DNA from: an uncultured Roseivirga sp.
GTDB taxonomy: Bacteria; Bacteroidota; Bacteroidia; Cytophagales; Cyclobacteriaceae
Assembly (NCBI GenBank): GCA_947493005.1
Contig: CANLOY010000006.1
Coordinates: forward strand, 1 to 64,000
Direction of reading: 5' to 3'
Length of the DNA: 64,000 bases
The notes under the pieces are model-generated. The model had not been told where the DNA came from and ran no database searches. It was given only the letters and a program-made list of their open reading frames with translations. A program made the position numbers and the translations under genes. Positions 33,573 through 42,787 of the stretch are shown here, in pieces. The stretch's first letter is position 1, and every line of letters begins with the position of its first letter.

Positions 33573-34511
33573 ATGAACCGAAACCTACTTGACAAAATCA
33601 TCGCAGAACTACCCAACCTTGGCTTAGGGCTAGGGCTGCGTAGCCAACACTTTAAGCACATAACAGAAACCAAACCTAAGGTTGACTGGTTCGAGATAAT
33701 TTCAGAGAACTTTATGGACTCAGGAGGCAGACCGGGATACTTTCTGGATCAAATAGTGGAACATTACCCTATTGTAATGCATGGTGTTTCCTTATCAATC
33801 GGGAGCACAGATTCATTAGACTTTAACTACCTTAAGAAATTAAAAAAATTGGCCTCCGAGGTAAATCCAAAGTGGATCAGCGATCACCTTTGCTGGACAG
33901 GTGTTCTGGGGCTGAATACTCATGACCTGTTGCCGGTTCCCTTAACTGAAGAAAGCCTAAAACACATTTGCAATAGAATAAATACTGTTCAGGATTTCTT
34001 AGAACGGCCATTGATTCTTGAAAATCCAAGTACATATCTTAGCTTTCAGCATTCCACAATCCATGAAGCCGATTTTCTAAGGTTAATGACTGAAGAAACA
34101 GGATGTGGTCTTTTATTGGATGTAAACAATGTCTACGTCACCTGTTTCAATAATGAAATTGATCCCATTGAGTACATAGAAAAATTACCTCATGAACAAG
34201 TTGTTCAAATGCACCTTGCTGGTCATTTGCATTGTGGAACGCATATTGTAGATACACACGACAGTCATGTGATTGACAGCGTCTGGGAGCTTTTCCGTTT
34301 TGCATGGAAAAAAACCGGTGGATGCGCTGTTTTACTCGAATGGGACAACCATATCCCCTCCTTTGATGAATACCATGCAGAAGTATTAAAGGCAAAGAAC
34401 TACATGTCGGGAGAAATGGGAAAAGTAAATATGGATACTCCTGAAATACAACAGACAGAAGTTTCCAATCCGGTTAGCTTTATGGTTCCAGAGATAATTC
34501 AAGAAATATGA
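33573..34511 (+). CDS. MNIO-family (DUF692) multinuclear iron oxidase
   Basis: TIM-barrel oxidase of 312 residues. Metal ligands typical of the family are present: His in IVMHGVSLSIG, Asp/His in WISDHLCWTG, Glu in LILENPSTY, Asp in LLLDVNNVYV, His in QMHLAGH, Asp/His in DTHDSHV, and Glu in LLEWDNHIP. MNIOs (MbnB, TglH, BufB, HvfB) use two or three irons and O2 to rework peptide cysteines into oxazolone-thioamide, 5-thiooxazole or related groups. The neighbouring Cys-rich protein is the likely substrate and the overlapping DUF2063 gene (ATGA) is the likely recognition partner. The chemistry here is unknown. Confidence 0.92.
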   Translation: MNRNLLDKIIAELPNLGLGLGLRSQHFKHITETKPKVDWFEIISENFMDSGGRPGYFLDQIVEHYPIVMHGVSLSIGSTDSLDFNYLKKLKKLASEVNPKWISDHLCWTGVLGLNTHDLLPVPLTEESLKHICNRINTVQDFLERPLILENPSTYLSFQHSTIHEADFLRLMTEETGCGLLLDVNNVYVTCFNNEIDPIEYIEKLPHEQVVQMHLAGHLHCGTHIVDTHDSHVIDSVWELFRFAWKKTGGCAVLLEWDNHIPSFDEYHAEVLKAKNYMSGEMGKVNMDTPEIQQTEVSNPVSFMVPEIIQEI

Positions 34512-35347
34512 ATGATGAATTATCACTTCAGGCTACTCAAAAGTGGATGCAACAGATTTTAATATCTCCTCTGACCTTTGATACCGATCCCTCCTTTTTT
34601 TTACCAACCGAGTACAGAGATGATCTGGAAAAAATAATAGCACCAAACAAAAGACTAAGTGGAAAACAAAGGTTGGAAATTTACCAAAACAGTTATCTGG
34701 CTCGGCTAAGAGACTGTATGGAAAAACAGTTTACTGCCTTGAAACATGCATTAGGATCAGAAATATTTCAGGCTTTTGCCGATGACTACCTTCAACGTTA
34801 CCCCTCTACCAGTTACACATTAAATACACTTGGAGATCGACTTGCTCAATTCCTAAATGAAACTCGTCCCGACAGAGACCTACCTGATGATAAAAAAGAA
34901 GAATGGCCGGGCTTTATCATAGAACTTGTCAAATTTGAATTTGCCATTAATAAAATATTTGATGCCATACTAAATAGTGATTTCGAGTATGCCACACCAA
35001 AGACACCAGATTATGAATTGGATTTAGTTGATTCTTTAAAATTGTTTTCGTTTCAATTTCCAGTCAATCAATACTATCAGGATATTTTAAAAGGCAACTC
35101 TCCTCAACTGCCCCTCTCAAAACCAACGTTTACGGCAATTCTGAGAAAGAAGAGCTTTCAAATAGGACTGCTGGACTTAAATCATTCTCAATACCAGTTT
35201 CTTGTACACTGGATAGTATCAGGGAGTTTTGAAGATGCTAAATCGGCAATCATTAATTCCACTGGTGATAATCACGGAAGGTTTAATCAAATATGGCCTT
35301 CATGGAAAAAATTCTTTATAGAAAACCGATTCTTGAAAGTACTTTAG
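34508..35347 (+). CDS. DUF2063 partner protein of the MNIO enzyme (BufC/HvfC-like)
   Basis: A 279-residue soluble protein. The N-terminal domain (about 1-110) matches DUF2063: LQATQKWMQQILISP, a K-R-L-S-G-K-Q-R stretch followed by LEIYQNSYLARLRDCM, then FTALKHALGSEIFQAFADDY. Its C-terminal domain (about 120-279) is the usual alpha/beta half. The start overlaps the MNIO stop, which is the standard arrangement. In related systems the partner binds the precursor and presents it to the oxidase. No DoxX-like membrane gene follows, unlike many bufferin operons. Confidence 0.9.
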   Translation: MNDELSLQATQKWMQQILISPLTFDTDPSFFLPTEYRDDLEKIIAPNKRLSGKQRLEIYQNSYLARLRDCMEKQFTALKHALGSEIFQAFADDYLQRYPSTSYTLNTLGDRLAQFLNETRPDRDLPDDKKEEWPGFIIELVKFEFAINKIFDAILNSDFEYATPKTPDYELDLVDSLKLFSFQFPVNQYYQDILKGNSPQLPLSKPTFTAILRKKSFQIGLLDLNHSQYQFLVHWIVSGSFEDAKSAIINSTGDNHGRFNQIWPSWKKFFIENRFLKVL

Positions 35348-35433
35348 TCCAACTCTCAGCCTCTCTCAGGTATACTTAAGCTTGATTTCAAAACTTATCC
35401 AACAAGAAGGCTTACACAAAGGGTCAAAAGTTT

Positions 35434-35454
35434 TAGATTTGTGCATCCACAAAT
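35434..35454 (+). promoter_or_regulatory. Promoter element and overlapping palindrome before the transaldolase gene
   Basis: TAGATTTG (35434-35441) fits TAnnTTTG, 31 bases before the ATG. A palindrome ATTTGTG-catc-CACAAAT (35437-35454) overlaps it and would cover the transcription start, so it may be an operator or a short leader hairpin. Confidence 0.5.
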
Positions 35455-35472
35455 TTTTAGACAAAATCCCCT

Positions 35473-36129
35473 ATGAAATTCTTTATCGATACCGCAAACC
35501 TTAATGACATTCAGGAAGCCTATGATCTTGGTGTTTTAGATGGAGTTACCACCAACCCTTCTTTAATGGCAAAAGAGGGAATATCTGGTCAGGACAATGT
35601 TTTGGCTCACTATAAAGCTATTTGCGACATTGTTGATGATAATGTAAGTGCCGAAGTAATTGCTACTGACTATGAAGGTATGGTGAAAGAAGGTAAAGAA
35701 CTTGCCAAAATTGATGATAAGATTGTGGTAAAGGTACCAATGATCAAAGACGGTGTTAAAGCCATTAAGCACTTTACTTCTGAAGGAATAAGAACTAATT
35801 GTACTCTTGTATTTTCCGCAGGGCAAGCAATTCTTGCTGCCAAAGCCGGTGCTTCTTATGTATCCCCTTTCATCGGAAGGCTTGACGACATCAGCTACGA
35901 TGGGCTACAATTGATTGAGCAAATCGTGCACATTTATGATAACTACGGCTTTGCTACCGAAGTATTAGCAGCATCAGTTCGTCACACCATGCACCTGGTT
36001 CAATGTGCAGAGATTGGTGCAGATGTAGCTACATGCCCACTGAAGGTTATCACCAGCTTATTAAAGCACCCATTAACTGATTCAGGCTTAGCACAATTCC
36101 TTGCCGATCATGCCAAATCAAATGGATAA
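35473..36129 (+). CDS. fsa: Transaldolase / fructose-6-phosphate aldolase (short form)
   Basis: TIM-barrel aldolase of 218 residues, the short TalC/FSA type. Conserved segments: [32 protein letters not shown], the Schiff-base Lys in [14 protein letters not shown], and [20 protein letters not shown] with [10 protein letters not shown]. It moves a three-carbon unit between sugar phosphates (pentose phosphate pathway) or cleaves fructose 6-phosphate; length alone does not separate the two. Starts at ATG 35473 with its own promoter. Its last codons overlap the following small gene. Confidence 0.95.
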   Translation: MKFFIDTANLNDIQEAYDLGVLDGVTTNPSLMAKEGISGQDNVLAHYKAICDIVDDNVSAEVIATDYEGMVKEGKELAKIDDKIVVKVPMIKDGVKAIKHFTSEGIRTNCTLVFSAGQAILAAKAGASYVSPFIGRLDDISYDGLQLIEQIVHIYDNYGFATEVLAASVRHTMHLVQCAEIGADVATCPLKVITSLLKHPLTDSGLAQFLADHAKSNG

Positions 36130-36385
36130 AACATTTTCTTCAACTTCGGGTTATTCTACTAATCCGAAGTTATATAAGGAAATGTATATCATCAAGGTCA
36201 AAGGAAAAGCCAAAATACCTGACTATATCCAGCTCAGAGATGAAAACTTTGTGCTCATAGCCTATTTCAGGGCAGACCGTCCTTTAAAAAAGTTGGAAAA
36301 ATATGGACTTGAAGGCAAGGAAGTTGCGTTAGAAAAAGTAATTAATAACTTGCCTTTCGGTAAACTTCAAAAACTAGATATTTAA
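36122..36385 (+). CDS. Conserved small protein upstream of ftsE
   Basis: An 87-residue soluble product. The conserved-looking part begins at [20 protein letters not shown] and ends [10 protein letters not shown], a compact alpha/beta domain. ATG 36122 overlaps the aldolase stop; ATG 36182, just before that conserved part, is equally possible and would give 67 residues. It ends one base before the ftsE start, so it is coupled to FtsE. I know of no characterised homologue; a role linked to the ABC ATPase is inference. Confidence 0.7.
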   Translation: MDKTFSSTSGYSTNPKLYKEMYIIKVKGKAKIPDYIQLRDENFVLIAYFRADRPLKKLEKYGLEGKEVALEKVINNLPFGKLQKLDI

Positions 36386-36386
36386 C

Positions 36387-37079
36387 ATGCCTTTTTCCGG
36401 AGAACCAATTGTCCAAATAACTGACGCCAGCATATTTCAGGAAGACAAAACGGTTTTAAACAACATAAGTCTTAAGATAGATAAGGGTGAGTTTGTTTAT
36501 CTGGTAGGTAGAACCGGAAGCGGAAAAAGCTCCTTGTTAAAAACATTGTACTGCGACATTCCTCTCCACATGGGACAAATCCGAGTTGCGGGTTTCGATA
36601 TTGATAAAATAAAAAGAAAAGAGGTTCCGCTGCTTAGAAGAAAGCTTGGAATAGTATTTCAGGACTTTCAATTGCTTCCCGACAGAACAGTTGCTGAAAA
36701 CATTCATTTCGTTATGAAAGCGACTGGGTGGAAGGATAAATCTAAAATGAAGAGTCGACTTTCTGATATTCTTATGAGGGTTGGACTTGGAGCAGTATCT
36801 GGGAAAATGCCTCATCAGCTCTCAGGGGGCGAGCAACAACGTGTTGTGATTGCCAGAGCACTGATCAATGAGCCTACCATGTTGATTGCTGATGAACCTA
36901 CAGGAAACCTGGACCCGGAAGTGTCTGAAGGCATCTTCCAAACTTTTCTGGACATTAATAAAAGTGGAACTGCCGTGCTAATGGCAACACACGACTTTAA
37001 ACTAATTGAGAATTACCCTAAGAGAACACTTCGCTGTGATAGTGGCAACGTAAAAGACTCAGCAGCAGTTCAGGACTAG
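36387..37079 (+). CDS. ftsE: FtsE-type ABC transporter ATPase
   Basis: ATP-binding protein of 230 residues. Walker A GRTGSGKSS (about 41-49), Q-loop FQDFQLLPDRTVAEN, signature [15 protein letters not shown], Walker B MLIADEPTGNLD and the H-loop ATHDF are all intact. The Q-loop QLLPDRTVxEN wording is typical of FtsE. FtsE works with FtsX to control peptidoglycan hydrolases at division. No ftsX gene is adjacent: the next gene is convergent, overlapping by four bases. Confidence 0.9.
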   Translation: MPFSGEPIVQITDASIFQEDKTVLNNISLKIDKGEFVYLVGRTGSGKSSLLKTLYCDIPLHMGQIRVAGFDIDKIKRKEVPLLRRKLGIVFQDFQLLPDRTVAENIHFVMKATGWKDKSKMKSRLSDILMRVGLGAVSGKMPHQLSGGEQQRVVIARALINEPTMLIADEPTGNLDPEVSEGIFQTFLDINKSGTAVLMATHDFKLIENYPKRTLRCDSGNVKDSAAVQD

Positions 37080-37636
37080 ATAGATCGGTTTAGGTCTTGT
37101 TTCATATCATAAGGTAATCTATCTCTATCCAAAATATCAAGTTGGCTATTCAACATATGTATCTTTTGTCTTAATAAGTGAATAAGCCTATCCAAGATTT
37201 CATCTGATTGCTGGCTTTCTATAAACACTTCTTTCAAATCCTTATAAATCACATCAAGTTCTTCAATATCAGCTTCCAGGTAATTGAAAATATCATCGCT
37301 CTCTGAAAGTTCCTGAGAGAGTTTCTCACTCTTATTCGAAATAATAGAGGCGTAGAACATTTCCAACTCTTCGAACTTCTCCAGATTGGACTCCTGAGCT
37401 AACTCTTCCACACCAGCTACCTGATTCTTCTTAGTCGAATATTTATTAGCCAATAAGAACCCTACTGCACCTATTAACAAAAACACAGCTGCTTTCCAGT
37501 ACCATAAAGTTGGTTGTGCCTTTGATTCAAGTTTAGACTCTATATTAGACCAAACCCGCTCATTTGGCTCTTTGCCATCAAATGCCGCTCGGTTCTCTAC
37601 TATAAATTGTTCCAGATTATCTTTATCCTGCTGCAT
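37076..37636 (-). CDS. Putative anti-sigma factor (membrane)
   Basis: A 186-residue protein with one membrane segment (about 43-61, LWYWKAAVFLLIGAVGFLLA). The N-terminal 40 residues contain the helical part (FIVENRAAFDGKEPNERVW) that in such proteins binds the sigma factor; the C-terminal, periplasmic part is a long acidic helical region (about 75-170) with coiled-coil character. It overlaps the ECF sigma gene by 14 bases, the usual sigma/anti-sigma arrangement. There is no zinc-binding ZAS motif, as expected for this Bacteroidota type. Confidence 0.78.
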   Translation of the reverse strand: MQQDKDNLEQFIVENRAAFDGKEPNERVWSNIESKLESKAQPTLWYWKAAVFLLIGAVGFLLANKYSTKKNQVAGVEELAQESNLEKFEELEMFYASIISNKSEKLSQELSESDDIFNYLEADIEELDVIYKDLKEVFIESQQSDEILDRLIHLLRQKIHMLNSQLDILDRDRLPYDMKQDLNRSI

Positions 37637-38186
37637 ACTTCAGTTCTTCTCTTAATATCTCTCTTAACTTTTTCTTCGATCTATTAAACTGTGATTTTGA
37701 GGTGGACTCTGTAATTCCCAGAATTTCTGCTATCTCTTTGTGATCATAGCCTTCTAACAAATACAACGTCAATACCAATCGATAACCATCAGGTAACCTT
37801 GATATACCTTCTGTCACCATTTTCACATCATAAGACAGGTCGTTATCTTCTCGAACCTCAACCAGTTCATCATACTCACCAACATCATCCATCGATTCTA
37901 AGTCCAATCTTCTTTTTTTCGCCAGATTAATAGCATTATTAACAACAATACGCTTAAGCCAACTTCCAAAAGAGGCAGTTCCTTTATAACTTTTTAGATT
38001 CTTAAAAGCACTCAAAAACGAGTCCTGAAGTACATCTTCAGCATCCATTTCGCTCGAGGTTATCCGTAAGCAAGTATTGTACATTGCTTTAGAATAAAGC
38101 TTGTACAATTCATACTGTGCTGAACGTTCACCTGTCAAGCATCGATCTATAATCGATTGATGTATATTTTGGTAAGAAGTCTCCAA
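37623..38186 (-). CDS. ECF-type sigma factor
   Basis: RNA polymerase sigma-70 family protein of 187 residues. Region 2 is about 18-88 (LYSKAMYNTCLRI, DAEDVLQDSFLSAFKNLKSY, FGSWLKRIVVNNAIN), region 4 about 125-180 (RLPDGYRLVLTLYLLEGYDH, KEIAEILGITESTSKSQFNR). Encoded just before its probable anti-sigma partner, so it controls a stress or surface regulon when released. The start ATG 38186 is the first in frame. Target genes cannot be read here. Confidence 0.92.
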   Translation of the reverse strand: METSYQNIHQSIIDRCLTGERSAQYELYKLYSKAMYNTCLRITSSEMDAEDVLQDSFLSAFKNLKSYKGTASFGSWLKRIVVNNAINLAKKRRLDLESMDDVGEYDELVEVREDNDLSYDVKMVTEGISRLPDGYRLVLTLYLLEGYDHKEIAEILGITESTSKSQFNRSKKKLREILREELKYAAG

Positions 38187-38293
38187 TTTTCGAAATCACT
38201 ATAAAGACCACCCTTATGCTAAAGGGTTGCATCCATTAAGATAGATAAAAAAAAGACTTGGAGATTAACAGATGAAAGATGAAACCTTAATAA

Positions 38294-38644
38294 TCAAAAG
38301 TTGCTGCCTTTTGGATCCGGTCCGTACTTGTTACTACCATGATCTCCCTCTGTCGCAAGTAATATTAACATTATGATACTACCAACGAGAGGAATAAATG
38401 AGACTAATATATATACTCCGGATTTGCCTGTATCATGTAACCTTCTAACACAAACAGCAATACTAGGAATAATTATGGCTATAGTGTACAAATAATACAA
38501 GACCATAGTTTGGTAGGTGATATCTATTAAAACCAAGAGTACGGCTATAAACATGTTAATAAGAACAAACGTCCAATACTCTTTCCTTCTAGCTCTTCCT
38601 GTAAAATCAGCGTACTTCTTCAACACTCTACCATACCATTTCAT
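38294..38644 (-). CDS. DUF805 inner-membrane protein
   Basis: A 116-residue membrane protein with three to four helices. It matches DUF805 (YhaH/YhaI-like): the basic start FTGRARRKEYWTFVLINMF, the CVRRLHDTGKSG loop (about 66-77), then SFIPLVGSIIMLILLATEGD and the KYGPDPKG ending. Function is not established. Stand-alone gene in an AT-rich patch, 107 bases after the sigma gene start. Confidence 0.88.
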   Translation of the reverse strand: MKWYGRVLKKYADFTGRARRKEYWTFVLINMFIAVLLVLIDITYQTMVLYYLYTIAIIIPSIAVCVRRLHDTGKSGVYILVSFIPLVGSIIMLILLATEGDHGSNKYGPDPKGSNF

Positions 38645-38811
38645 ACCAAATAAATTTTAAATATTTTAATTATAAAAATAATTTAAATTAGTTTATAACA
38701 AATAGTACGAATTACCATATAAACGTTCCAATAGCACCGTTTTCTATTTAAGGTTGATATAGTTAAGTACCTATCTAACAAAACTCAGGTCATCCTTAAG
38801 TTTTTTTGCAC

Positions 38812-38836
38812 AAAAAAAGCACCTTAAAAAGGTGCT
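38812..38836 (-). terminator. Terminator of the TPR-protein transcript
   Basis: On the minus strand AGCACCTT (38836-38829) pairs with AAGGTGCT (38825-38818) and is followed by a run of seven T residues. It lies 27 bases beyond the TPR gene stop. Confidence 0.85.
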
Positions 38837-38863
38837 CTTAATTGGTTGTATATTATTAGTCTA

Positions 38864-39559
38864 CTACCCCTTATTTAAGGCATCAAGACTTTTCTTTGCA
38901 ATTTCAAAATCAGGGTTCAATTTCAAAGCATTGGAAAAATTAGTCTTTGCTTCTTCATTTTTTCCTTGTTCCACAGCAATCAAACCCTTCAGGTTAAAAA
39001 CAGCGGCTTTAAATGACACTTCCTGAGCAGAACCATCACTTTTACTCAACGCAATTTTGTCTTCATCTTTCAACTTGGTATCCAGAATACCCAAGTTGGC
39101 AATCGACTCATCATATCTTTTCAGTGAATACTGAAGGTAAGCAATTTGATAAAGTGTATTGGAGTTATCAGATTGCAACCACAATTTCTCATAGTACTCA
39201 ATCGCTTTGTCGTTTAACCTTAAGTTCTCATAACTTAAAGCAATCACTTCCAAGGCAATCATATTGCTTGGGTATCGCTGTAAAAAATCCAACCCAACGA
39301 GTGCACTTGATGTAAACTGAGAGTTGTTATAGTAAAGCTCAGCAAGACTCCTCAATGCAGAAGAATCATTTGGATTCAAAATCAATATCTCATACAATGC
39401 CTGCTTGGTGATAACCGCATCATTATATTTTTGAGACTTATCAAAAAGTGCCAATGCCTTAGCATATTCGTTAGACAGGTATGTACTATCCTGTGCCATT
39501 ACACACTGGCTCCCTAGTGTTAGGACAAATACCAGCGTGAAGAACTTAATTTTTCTCAT
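38864..39559 (-). CDS. Exported TPR protein
   Basis: A 231-residue protein with a signal peptide (1-22, KIKFFTLVFVLTLGSQCVMA) and about five TPR units through the mature chain (LYEILILNPNDSSALRSLAE, ALVGLDFLQRYPSNMIALEV, AIEYYEKLWLQSDNSNTLYQ, etc.), ending FSNALKLNPDFEIAKKSLDA. Probably periplasmic protein-binding scaffold. It is 20 bases after the CCA-enzyme gene stop and ends with its own terminator, so it may be the last gene of that transcript. Confidence 0.88.
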   Translation of the reverse strand: MRKIKFFTLVFVLTLGSQCVMAQDSTYLSNEYAKALALFDKSQKYNDAVITKQALYEILILNPNDSSALRSLAELYYNNSQFTSSALVGLDFLQRYPSNMIALEVIALSYENLRLNDKAIEYYEKLWLQSDNSNTLYQIAYLQYSLKRYDESIANLGILDTKLKDEDKIALSKSDGSAQEVSFKAAVFNLKGLIAVEQGKNEEAKTNFSNALKLNPDFEIAKKSLDALNKG

Positions 39560-39579
39560 CTTATTTTAGTAACAGTAAA

Positions 39580-41004
39580 TTATCTCAGTGATTTAACAAC
39601 ATTCAGGCCATGTTCCCTACCCAGCTCGAGCATGAAATCATATGCCTCATCAAATTCGTTTCTGATTTTGCCTTCCAAAACCGCCTCTTTCAACGCTTCT
39701 TTGATATCACCAATGACTCTGCCTGGCTTTAGATCAAAGGTCGACATTATCATTTCTCCAGTGATTACGGGCTGAAAGTTACGAACTTTATCTTTCTCCT
39801 CTACCTCCTCCATTCTACTTTCCACTTTGTCGAAATTCTGAAGGTAACGTTTTACTTTATTATTGTTCTTAGAGGTGATGTCTGCACGGCACAACATCAT
39901 TAATGCTTCAATATCATCTCCAGCCTCAAATAACAGCCTGCGCACTGCAGAATCAGTTATTTCATCCTTAACCAAGGCAATAGGCCTCAAATGAAGCCTC
40001 ACCAGTTTCTGAACAAACCTCATCGATTCTCCCATTGGTAGTTTCATTCTCCGGAAAATACCCGGAGTCATTCGAGCACCCTTGTCCTCATGCCCGTGAA
40101 ATGTCCACCCACTTCTTTTGTTGAATCGTTTGGTTGCTGGTTTTGCTATGTCGTGCATAATAGCCGCCCATCTAAGCCATAGATCATTAGTATGCTTACT
40201 TATATTGTCCAGCACCTGAAGTGTATGATAAAAATTATCCTTATGAGACTTATCCTCTATACTATCAACTCCTTGAAGCGCCACCAACTCGGGAAAAATC
40301 TCTTTCAGTAAACCACAATAAAACAATAGTTTGAAACCATAAGATGGCTCGCTTGAAAGAATAATCTTGTTCAATTCAACAATGATACGCTCTTTAGAGA
40401 CAATCCTAATCCTCTCCCCCATATCAGTTATTCCCTGAAAAGTATCCGCATCAATATCAAACTTTAGCTGTGCAGCAAAACGAACAGCCCTCATCATTCT
40501 TAAAGGATCATCCGAAAAAGTAGTTTCTGGTTCAAGCGGTGTTCTGATTAGTTTCTCCTTTAAGTCATTTACACCATTAAAAGGGTCAATTAATTCTCCG
40601 TAGTTGCTCTTATTCAAACTAATCGCCAAAGCATTGATGGTGAAATCCCTTCGGTTTTGGTCGTCTTCCAGAGTTCCATCTTCCACAATAGGCTTTCTGG
40701 AGTTTCTTTGATAAGACTCTTTTCTTGCTCCAACAAATTCAAGTTCCTGATCTCCATTTTTGATCATGGCAGTACCAAAATTCTTGAACACCGACAATGG
40801 CAAATCACCCCCTAAAGCTTCCTTTACACTTTCTGCCAGTTTTATTCCGCTTCCAACACAAACAAAGTCAATATCCTTTGAAGCTCTGTTCAATAGCAAA
40901 TCCCTGACATAGCCGCCCACCACATAGGTTTCTAAGCCCTCTTTTTCAGCAACTTGGCTCAGGGTTTTAAAAATCGGGTCGTTCAGCTTTTTGGCAAGAT
41001 TCAT
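39580..41004 (-). CDS. cca: CCA-adding tRNA nucleotidyltransferase with HD domain
   Basis: A 474-residue enzyme of the class II poly(A) polymerase/tRNA nucleotidyltransferase family. Catalytic head: YVVGGYVRDLLLNRASKDID with the DxD pair (KDIDF), followed by RRDFTINALA and DPLRMMRAVRFAAQL. An HD domain (HDIAKP, about residue 270) and RNA-binding C-terminus follow. It adds or repairs the CCA end of tRNAs. Length is right for the HD-containing form. In the opposite direction from pyrG, sharing a 158-base promoter region. Confidence 0.93.
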   Translation of the reverse strand: MNLAKKLNDPIFKTLSQVAEKEGLETYVVGGYVRDLLLNRASKDIDFVCVGSGIKLAESVKEALGGDLPLSVFKNFGTAMIKNGDQELEFVGARKESYQRNSRKPIVEDGTLEDDQNRRDFTINALAISLNKSNYGELIDPFNGVNDLKEKLIRTPLEPETTFSDDPLRMMRAVRFAAQLKFDIDADTFQGITDMGERIRIVSKERIIVELNKIILSSEPSYGFKLLFYCGLLKEIFPELVALQGVDSIEDKSHKDNFYHTLQVLDNISKHTNDLWLRWAAIMHDIAKPATKRFNKRSGWTFHGHEDKGARMTPGIFRRMKLPMGESMRFVQKLVRLHLRPIALVKDEITDSAVRRLLFEAGDDIEALMMLCRADITSKNNNKVKRYLQNFDKVESRMEEVEEKDKVRNFQPVITGEMIMSTFDLKPGRVIGDIKEALKEAVLEGKIRNEFDEAYDFMLELGREHGLNVVKSLR

Positions 41005-41122
41005 TCTATGGATTTCTTAAAAGGCAGGCAAAGTTAGCAGTTTATAGCAGGGAGTTCAAAATCATTGAAAACACATGTCTCGAAAGAATAGAAATTCGAC
41101 CAAAAGATTAAATGGAAATCCT

Positions 41123-41130
41123 TACTTTTG
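41123..41130 (+). promoter_or_regulatory. -7 promoter element of pyrG
   Basis: TACTTTTG fits TAnnTTTG, 32 bases before the pyrG ATG. No clear -33 box. Confidence 0.5.
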
Positions 41131-41144
41131 TACCCCATAAGTAA

Positions 41145-42776
<1,632 letters not shown>

Positions 42777-42787
42777 TTTCTAAAAAC

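Noticed and set aside
33266-33673. Minus-strand 135-residue ORF
   Set aside because: It spans the 3' part of the Cys-rich gene and the 5' part of the MNIO gene, both of which have strong protein evidence.
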